This document shows positions 1 to 5,165 of a DNA stretch of 5,165 bases, piece after piece. The number at the start of each line of letters is the position of its first letter. Position 1 is the first letter of the stretch. The position numbers and the translations under genes are program-made. This DNA is from Candidatus Aminicenantes bacterium UBA2190 (GTDB lineage Bacteria; Acidobacteriota; Aminicenantia; UBA2199). The notes below the pieces were generated by a model, which was given only the letters and a program-made list of their open reading frames with translations, searched no databases and was not told the DNA's origin. Location: positions 20,510 through 25,674 of the forward strand of contig DCVK01000042.1 of NCBI GenBank assembly GCA_002335385.1, given 5' to 3'.

Positions 1-1735
<1,735 letters not shown>

Positions 1736-1738
1736 GGG

Positions 1739-1747
1739 TCCTCCTTT
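1739..1747 (-). promoter_or_regulatory. Strong ribosome binding site of ppdK, touching the upstream stop codon
   Basis: Read on the minus strand the junction is CCTAAAGGAGGACCC followed by ATG. AAAGGAGGA is a near-perfect Shine-Dalgarno sequence, with a 4-nt gap between its GGAGG core and the ppdK ATG at 1735. The TAA stop of the histidine kinase (1748-1746) overlaps the first A residues of this site. A ribosome terminating on the kinase gene would therefore sit on the ppdK initiation site, which suggests translational coupling (inference). This is the only gene start in the window with a recognisable Shine-Dalgarno sequence. Confidence 0.85.
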
Positions 1748-2540
1748 AGGATCGCGTGCGGTGATCTTCCCCCGCGCCCGCATGCGCCGTCTCCGGCGGG
1801 GATGACAGGGGAAAAGAGACCGTGAACTCGCTGAACTCGCCAACCCTGGAGTCGACCGAACCGGCGGCCCCGTGGTCGGCGATGATCTTCTCGCAGAGCA
1901 CCAGTCCCAGGCCGGCGCCGCCGGGGAAACCGGCATGGAAGGGCGTCCAGGCCAGGGTCAGGTCGTTTTCGTTCATGCCGCGGCCGTTGTCGCGGACGGA
2001 AAGCTTCAGCGCGCCGCCGGCGCGGCGCAGGGTGATGCGGATCTCGCGGTCTTGCCGCGGTTTCTCGCTGAGCGCCCTGGCCGCGTTGGCGACCAGGTCG
2101 AGCAGCAGGACCCGCAGCCGGTCCTCGTCGACAGGCAGGTCGGGCAGCCCGGGCTCGAACTCGATGATGATCCGCGCCGACGCGGCGTCGGCCGCGGCCT
2201 GCCATTCCGGGGCCATCGCCTGCAACAGGGCGCCGAGGGCGGCCGGCCGCAGGCGGCAGGAACGGCGCCGGCCGTAATCCTTCAGGGTATTGAGGCTTTC
2301 AGCCATCTCGGCCGTGTTGCGCTCGATGCGTTCCAGCCGCTCGCGGGCGAAATCGTCGTCGGCGCGGGACTTGAGGATCTGCGTGTAGCCGAGAATGGGG
2401 GTCAGCTTGTTCTTCAGCTTGTGGATGATGAGGGGCAGTACCTCGAACAGCACCTGGCCGCGGGTGTCATCGTCCCGGGCGGAAACGTCCGCGGAAATGA
2501 CAGTCGACTTGCCGTCGGGGTTGAATTCAATGGTTTTCAT
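1746..2540 (-). CDS. Small soluble sensor-type histidine kinase (HisKA-like + HATPase_c) without an evident sensor domain
   Basis: This is a predicted cytoplasmic two-component kinase of 264 residues, shorter than most family members. The H-box region is IIHKLKNKLTPILGYTQIL (38-56), with His40 as the likely phosphoacceptor, followed by a second dimerisation helix (about 62-88). The ATP-binding domain shows the N-box LLDLVANAARAL (147-158, Asn152), the G1 box VRDNGRGM (182-189), and an F/G2 region with PFHAGF (200-205) and GGAGLGL (207-213). The first 37 residues hold no PAS, GAF or HAMP motif and no membrane segment, so input probably comes from a partner protein or ligand (inference). The residue after His40 is Lys where HisKA proteins normally have Glu or Asp; the Asn at +4 is kept. 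The open frame extends upstream to 2738. I chose the ATG at 2540 because everything upstream is intergenic repeat, and the next ATG (2555) lies inside the -10 box. No response regulator gene is in the window, and the target is unknown. The gene forms an operon with ppdK. Confidence 0.88.
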   Translation of the reverse strand: MKTIEFNPDGKSTVISADVSARDDDTRGQVLFEVLPLIIHKLKNKLTPILGYTQILKSRADDDFARERLERIERNTAEMAESLNTLKDYGRRRSCRLRPAALGALLQAMAPEWQAAADAASARIIIEFEPGLPDLPVDEDRLRVLLLDLVANAARALSEKPRQDREIRITLRRAGGALKLSVRDNGRGMNENDLTLAWTPFHAGFPGGAGLGLVLCEKIIADHGAAGSVDSRVGEFSEFTVSFPLSSPPETAHAGAGEDHRTRS

Positions 2541-2553
2541 GAACGAATGACAC

Positions 2554-2582
2554 ATTATATTCCATTTTTTCGCGCATTTCAA
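2554..2582 (-). promoter_or_regulatory. Promoter of the histidine kinase-ppdK operon
   Basis: On the minus strand there is TTGAAA (2582-2577), a 17-nt spacer, then TATAAT (2559-2554). This is a near-consensus sigma70-type promoter with ideal spacing. Transcription should start near 2547, only about 6-8 nt before the ATG at 2540, so the mRNA would have almost no leader. No Shine-Dalgarno sequence precedes the ATG. The promoter lies just outside the left end of the palindromic repeat. Confidence 0.75.
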
Positions 2583-2618
2583 CACTGAGCCAGGCGCAGA
2601 CAGATAAGATAATGAAAT

Positions 2619-2653
2619 CGGTTTACGGTTTGCGGTGGACGGTTTACGGTCGA
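2619..2653. repeat. CGGTNNA heptad array in the left outer arm of palindrome copy 1
   Basis: Five consecutive 7-bp units read CGGTTTA, CGGTTTG, CGGTGGA, CGGTTTA, CGGTCGA. An inverted, shorter version (reading CGGTTTA, CGGTGGA, AGGTGGA, CGGTATG on the minus strand) occupies 2883-2910 in the opposite arm. Confidence 0.8.
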
Positions 2654-2685
2654 AGGGAGGATGAAGAAGTAATAGTAAGACTAAA

Positions 2686-2745
2686 ATTCCAAGCACCAAA
2701 TACCAAATTCCAAATAAATTCCAAGCTCCAAATTCCAATTACCAA
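2686..2745. repeat. TTCCAA-type heptad array, left inner arm of palindrome copy 1
   Basis: Eight 7-bp units ending in CCAA are in phase except for one 4-bp interruption (ATAA at 2714-2717): ATTCCAA, GCACCAA, ATACCAA, ATTCCAA, then ATTCCAA, GCTCCAA, ATTCCAA, TTACCAA. The inverted counterpart at 2813-2859 reads TTGGAAT on the plus strand. The 24 nt at 2716-2739 recur exactly at 5062-5085. Confidence 0.85.
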
Positions 2746-2923
2746 AACGAAAGCTCCTTGAAATGTCATTTTCTTTGTTTGGGTCATTTGGTCAAAGTCC
2801 CCGCTAAGGGGATTGGAATTTGGAATTTGTTTGGGATTTGGAATTTGTGATTTGGAATTTAAGTCTTCGTATTTCCTCTGGTCATACCGTCCACCTTCCA
2901 CCGTAAACCGAGTCCATTATCCT

Positions 2924-2951
2924 TTGTTTTCGTGATCGTTTATGTTAAAAT
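2924..2951 (+). promoter_or_regulatory. Probable promoter of the FabK/NMO-family gene
   Basis: There is a weak -35 candidate TTGTTT (2924-2929), a 16-nt spacer, and the -10 box TAAAAT (2946-2951), five of six bases matching consensus. The ATG at 2959 follows the -10 box by 7 nt, so transcription would start at or within a base of the start codon (leaderless mRNA, inference). No Shine-Dalgarno sequence is present. The -35 match is poor, so the call rests on the -10 box and its placement. Confidence 0.5.
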
Positions 2952-2958
2952 ACCCAAT

Positions 2959-3966
2959 ATGATAGCCGATAAACACAAAAAATACTGGCAAAGAGGCCGT
3001 GATTTCCTCGGCGTCGAGTACCCGCTGATCGCCGGGGCCATGACCTGGATTTCCACTTCGGGCCTGGTCAGGGCGGTGGCCGATGCCGGCGCCTTCGGCG
3101 TCCTGGCCGCGGGCAACATGCCGGCCGACCTGCTGGAAAAGGAAGTGCGCGCCCTGCAGGGCTGCGGCTGCCGCTTCGCCGTCAACCTGATCACCATTGC
3201 CCCCAATTATTCGTCGCACTTGGAGAAAGTCGCCTCCTGGCGCGTCCCCTACATCGTCTTCGCCGGCAGCTTCCCGCGCCAGGAAGAGGTGCGTATCGCC
3301 AAGGAGAGCGGCGCCAAGGTGCTGTGCTTCGCCTCCAACGACTCCATCGCCGAGCGCATGATCGCCTACGGCGCCGACGCCCTGATCCTGGAGGGGAGCG
3401 AGGCCGGCGGCCACATTGGCCACGTCTCGACCATCGTCCTCATCCAGCAGGTCCTTTTCCATTACCCCCAAGTTCCGGTCTTCGTCGCCGGCGGCATCGC
3501 CACCGGCCGCATGATCGCTCACCTGCTGCTGATGGGGGCGGCCGGCGTGCAGATGGGGACGATCTTCGCCATGGCCGAGGAGAGCCCCTGCCACCCGGCT
3601 TTCAAGGAGCGCTTCTGCAAGGCGCGGGCCCGCGAGGCCTTTGCCACCCCCCAGTACAGCTCGGCCCTGCCGGTGGTCGCCGTCCGCGCCCTGAAAAACA
3701 AGGGCAGCGAGGAGTTCGGCCGCCTGCAGCTGGAGCTGATCCAGAAGCTGGAGCGCGACGAGATCTCCCGCATCCAGGCCCAGTACGAGGTGGAAAAGTA
3801 CTGGGTGGGCGCCCTGCGCCGCGCCGTCCAGGACGGCGACGTCGAGCACGGCTCGCTGATGGCCGGCCAGAGCGTGGGCCTGATCCATGACTGCAAGCCG
3901 GTGAAGGATATCGTCAGCGGACTGGTGGCCGAGGCGGAAGGGACGTTTGCCGGGCTGGGATTATAA
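2959..3966 (+). CDS. FMN-dependent FabK / nitronate monooxygenase family protein
   Basis: This is a cytoplasmic TIM-barrel flavoprotein of 335 residues. The family includes enoyl-ACP reductase II (FabK, last step of fatty-acid elongation, about 320 residues) and nitronate monooxygenase (2-nitropropane dioxygenase). Motifs seen: YPLIAGAMTWIST at 21-33 (N-terminal FMN-binding strand), FGVLAAGNMP at 46-55, EGSEAGGHIGH at 145-155 with His152 at the family's catalytic His position, FVAGGIATGRMIA at 175-187, and GVQMGTIFAMAEES at 196-209 (phosphate binding). The following CHPAFKERFCKAR (211-223) and the C-terminal GALRRAVQDGD...GSLMAGQ (284-304) resemble FabK as I remember it, and favour FabK-like over a classical nitronate monooxygenase. 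The reaction remains uncertain, so I give no symbol. A GTG at 2932 is also in frame. I prefer the ATG at 2959 because the GTG lies between the putative -35 and -10 boxes. The gene looks monocistronic and is divergent from the kinase-ppdK operon. Confidence 0.88.
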   Translation: MIADKHKKYWQRGRDFLGVEYPLIAGAMTWISTSGLVRAVADAGAFGVLAAGNMPADLLEKEVRALQGCGCRFAVNLITIAPNYSSHLEKVASWRVPYIVFAGSFPRQEEVRIAKESGAKVLCFASNDSIAERMIAYGADALILEGSEAGGHIGHVSTIVLIQQVLFHYPQVPVFVAGGIATGRMIAHLLLMGAAGVQMGTIFAMAEESPCHPAFKERFCKARAREAFATPQYSSALPVVAVRALKNKGSEEFGRLQLELIQKLERDEISRIQAQYEVEKYWVGALRRAVQDGDVEHGSLMAGQSVGLIHDCKPVKDIVSGLVAEAEGTFAGLGL

Positions 3967-3976
3967 ACAAAGAATC

Positions 3977-4004
3977 GGTTCGACGTTCGAAGTTCGATGT
4001 TCGA
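3977..4004. repeat. NGTTCGA heptad array (4 units)
   Basis: Four exact 7-bp units with a variable first base (GGTTCGA, CGTTCGA, AGTTCGA, TGTTCGA) begin 10 nt after the stop of the FabK/NMO-family gene and are followed by a decayed unit (TGTTGTA). There is no hairpin with a T run, so it does not look like a standard terminator. It differs from the array at 4040-4088 mainly by G for C at position 6. Confidence 0.9.
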
Positions 4005-4039
4005 TGTTGTAAGAAAAAGCACTTAACGGAAACCCAAGA

Positions 4040-4088
4040 GGTTCAAGGTTCCACGTTCCATGTTCCAGGTTCCAAGTTCCATGTTCCA
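4040..4088. repeat. NGTTCCA heptad array (6 perfect units plus one degenerate)
   Basis: GGTTCAA is followed by GGTTCCA, CGTTCCA, TGTTCCA, GGTTCCA, AGTTCCA, TGTTCCA. Every unit keeps GTTCCA, while the first base takes all four nucleotides. The array lies 60 nt upstream of the membrane-protein gene. Its reverse complement would translate as a WNLEHGTWNLE-type peptide, an artefact of the repeat and not a gene. The rest of the spacer (3967-4147) holds only the second array and the promoter. Confidence 0.92.
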
Positions 4089-4113
4089 AGTTTGTGCAAG
4101 AGGCATCATGAAG

Positions 4114-4141
4114 TTGCATTTGGCTTGTTCTTGGATATAAT
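4114..4141 (+). promoter_or_regulatory. Promoter of the membrane-protein gene
   Basis: A perfect -10 hexamer TATAAT (4136-4141) lies 16 nt after a partial -35 TTGCAT (4114-4119). Only 6 nt separate the -10 box from the ATG at 4148, so the expected transcription start is the start codon itself. No Shine-Dalgarno sequence is present. A leaderless transcript is inferred. Confidence 0.65.
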
Positions 4142-4147
4142 ACATCC

Positions 4148-4969
4148 ATGAAAAAGTCCGTCATTCTATGGCTCCTGGCACTGCTGCTGACGCTTCTTCT
4201 CGCCGTATACCAGCGCCTGAGCGGCCCGACCCACCCGCTGAAGGGGACCGAGGGGGTAGGCGGCGCCCGCGTCACCTACAAGCTCCACCGCAGCTGGACC
4301 AGCCACCGGCCTCTGCCGGTGAGGGTGGCTGGCGACGGCCTGGTCTCCATGCGCCTGCATCACCGCCGCTTCCCCCTGATCGAGGGCGAGGATTGGGTCC
4401 CGGTGGTTATGGAAACCCGTGAGGGAGCCTTCGAGGGCGAGGTGCCGGGCCAGCCGGCCGCCGGCAAGGTGGCCTATCGCATCGAGGCGGCCACGGCTAC
4501 GGGGAGCGCCTGGCTGAACAACGGCCGGCCGGTCGTGGCCCGTTTCAAGGACGAGGTCCCGGCCTGGATCTTGATCCTGCACGTCCTGTTCATGTTCACC
4601 GGCCTGCTGCTGGCCTTCCGCACCGGCCTGGGAGCGCTCCTGGGAGACGAGACCTGGCGAAAGCTTCTGCCCTGGACCCTGGCGGTGACGGCGGTCGGCG
4701 GGCTGTTCCTGGGGCCGCTGGTGCAAAAATACGCCTTCGGCGCCTTCTGGACCGGCTTCCCGTTAGGCAGCGACCTGACCGACAGCAAAACCTTGTTCGT
4801 TGTCCTGATCTGGATTGCAGCCTTGTTCCTAAAAAAGAAGAGCCGCTTCTGGGTGGTGGCAGCGACCCTGCTGATGGTGGCGGTTTATCTGATCCCCCAT
4901 TCCATGCTGGGGTCGGAATTGGACTACAAAACGGGAAAGGTCGAAACAGCCAAAAAGATCCGGGACTAG
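4148..4969 (+). CDS. Inner-membrane protein of unknown function with an N-terminal anchor, a soluble domain and four C-terminal membrane helices
   Basis: The product has 273 residues; I cannot assign a function. Residues 1-4 (MKKS) and the hydrophobic stretch 5-20 form a signal peptide or membrane anchor. Residues about 22-138 are polar, rich in short alternating beta-like stretches, and probably extracytoplasmic (for example RVTYKLHRSW, 41-50, and GKVAYRIEAATATG, 106-119). Four hydrophobic segments follow: about 139-157, 174-192, 214-228 and 234-249. Between the third and fourth segments lies AFWTGFPLGSDLTDSKT (199-215). After the last is YLIPHSMLGSELDY (247-260), with a charged tail. From memory, this GFP-G-DLTDxKT...YLIPHS-GSE-D pattern occurs in uncharacterised membrane proteins of other bacterial phyla, so it may be a real conserved family. 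The beta-rich domain could bind a ligand or an electron-transfer partner, but no haem or metal motif (CxxCH, His pairs) is obvious. It has its own promoter, and no neighbour suggests a pathway. Confidence 0.85.
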   Translation: MKKSVILWLLALLLTLLLAVYQRLSGPTHPLKGTEGVGGARVTYKLHRSWTSHRPLPVRVAGDGLVSMRLHHRRFPLIEGEDWVPVVMETREGAFEGEVPGQPAAGKVAYRIEAATATGSAWLNNGRPVVARFKDEVPAWILILHVLFMFTGLLLAFRTGLGALLGDETWRKLLPWTLAVTAVGGLFLGPLVQKYAFGAFWTGFPLGSDLTDSKTLFVVLIWIAALFLKKKSRFWVVAATLLMVAVYLIPHSMLGSELDYKTGKVETAKKIRD

Positions 4970-4973
4970 AACC

Positions 4974-5165
4974 CGGTTCACGGCAGCGAAGTGCGTTGGA
5001 CGGGAAGAGAAGATGCAATTGTAAGACTTAAATTCCAAATCACAAATTCCAAATAACAAACAAATTCCAAGCTCCAAATTCCAATGTCCGAAACGAAAGC
5101 TCCTTTGAAATTGCAATTTCTTCGTTTTGGTCAAAGTCCCCGGAGATATTGTCAAATGTTGTGTA
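4974..5165. repeat. Dispersed palindromic heptad element, copy 2 (left half and centre; right arm beyond the window)
   Basis: Exact blocks shared with copy 1 in the same order are 5062-5085 (= 2716-2739, 24 nt), 5091-5105 (= 2745-2759, AAACGAAAGCTCCTT) and 5126-5142 (= 2787-2803, TTTGGTCAAAGTCCCCG). In addition, 5023-5054 equals the reverse complement of 2836-2867 over 32 nt, the opposite arm of copy 1. The centre is a perfect 14-bp palindrome GAAATTGCAATTTC (5107-5120), and just outside it TTCGTTTTGG (5121-5130) pairs with CCGAAACGAA (5089-5098) with one mismatch. The outer start is uncertain: CGGTTCACGG at 4974-4983 resembles the CGGTTTACGG unit of copy 1. It begins directly after the membrane-protein gene, and I see no gene in it. 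Confidence 0.82.

Larger units (their letters stand above)
2611..2918. repeat. Long imperfect palindrome built of 7-bp units (dispersed element, copy 1)
   Basis: This AT-rich block fills most of the 418-bp gap between the divergent genes. The two halves are imperfect inverted copies around a centre near 2765. The outer arms share CGGTTTACGGT at 2619-2629 and its reverse complement at 2900-2910. GGTGGACGG (left) also pairs with CCGTCCACC (right). The inner arms are TTCCAA-type arrays, forward at 2686-2745 and reverse at 2813-2859. The central loop (about 2746-2812) contains AAATG-T-CATTT and a small hairpin TCCCC-GCTAA-GGGGA at 2798-2812 that lacks a following T run. I see no plausible protein here; the open frames across it are low-complexity translations of the repeat. 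A related copy lies at about 4974-5165. Whether it acts as a terminator, a protein-binding site or an inert repeat cannot be told from sequence. Confidence 0.85.

Noticed and set aside
1872..2588. 238-codon plus-strand frame opposite the histidine kinase
   Set aside because: It lies antisense to a gene with intact N, G1 and G2 boxes, has no recognisable motif, and runs into the kinase promoter.
2541..2738. N-terminal extension of the histidine kinase with a hydrophobic stretch that looks like a membrane helix
   Set aside because: The extension is translated from the AT-rich heptad repeat and the promoter. The IWYLVLGILVLLLLL stretch is a repeat artefact, and the promoter at 2554-2582 would lie inside the gene.
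2686..2859. CRISPR-like array, because of regular short repeats
   Set aside because: The units are 7 bp and directly adjacent, without unique spacers, and the array is palindromic. No cas gene is present.
2644..2901. Small frame with NSKSQIPNPKQIPNSN and IWSLEFIWNL-type peptides
   Set aside because: It is a direct translation of the palindromic heptad arrays. Such peptides recur wherever these repeats occur and are prone to be misannotated as hypothetical proteins.
2917..3888. 323-codon open frame on the minus strand, antisense to the FabK/NMO-family gene
   Set aside because: It is a shadow frame caused by high GC at codon third positions, with composition typical of antisense translation. 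The plus-strand protein is clearly conserved.
3961..4275. Minus-strand frame with WNLEHGTWNLE repeats, resembling a repeat protein
   Set aside because: It comes from the NGTTCCA and NGTTCGA arrays read in reverse (7-bp units x3 give a 7-residue period). It also overlaps the promoter and start of the membrane-protein gene.
4960..4976. CCGGG-ACTAGAA-CCCGG hairpin around the stop codon of the membrane-protein gene, as an intrinsic terminator
   Set aside because: It has only a 5-bp stem, the loop contains the stop codon, and no T run follows.

Overview
The window holds four protein-coding genes, one of them cut by the left edge. The coding DNA is GC-rich with mostly G/C third positions. It is separated by much more AT-rich spacers made largely of 7-bp periodic repeats. 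The set (pyruvate phosphate dikinase, a histidine kinase, an FMN enzyme of the FabK/nitronate monooxygenase family, an inner-membrane protein) is bacterial. I remember heptad spacers of the ATTCCAA and GTTCCA type from GC-rich genomes of uncultured phyla such as Aminicenantes (Acidobacteriota-related) and some deltaproteobacterial groups. The lineage is therefore a low-confidence inference.

Left part (1-2582, minus strand): a two-gene operon reads leftward. It starts at a near-consensus sigma70-type promoter (TTGAAA, 17 bp, TATAAT). First comes a small soluble histidine kinase of about 264 residues with no recognisable sensor domain. Its stop codon lies against the Shine-Dalgarno sequence of ppdK, whose first 578 codons are in the window. 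PPDK interconverts pyruvate + ATP + Pi and PEP + AMP + PPi. The tight pairing suggests that the kinase is made together with, and may act on signals relevant to, this pyruvate/PEP switch point.

Middle (2541-2958): a 418-bp divergent intergenic region. Almost all of it is one long imperfect palindrome (about 2611-2918) built from heptad arrays and fitted between two outward-facing promoters.

Right part (2959-4969, plus strand): a FabK/NMO-family flavoprotein; then a 181-bp spacer with two tandem heptad arrays (NGTTCGA x4 and NGTTCCA x6-7); then a 273-residue membrane protein of unknown function with its own TATAAT box. The last 190 bp hold the left part of a second copy of the palindromic element, cut by the window end.

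Two points stand out. One is the dispersed palindromic heptad element. The other is the promoter/start layout: in all three transcription units the -10 box lies 6-13 nt before the start codon with no Shine-Dalgarno sequence, which predicts leaderless or nearly leaderless mRNAs. The operon-internal ppdK, by contrast, has a strong Shine-Dalgarno sequence. I found no RNA gene, CRISPR array, transposase or clear mobile-element gene.
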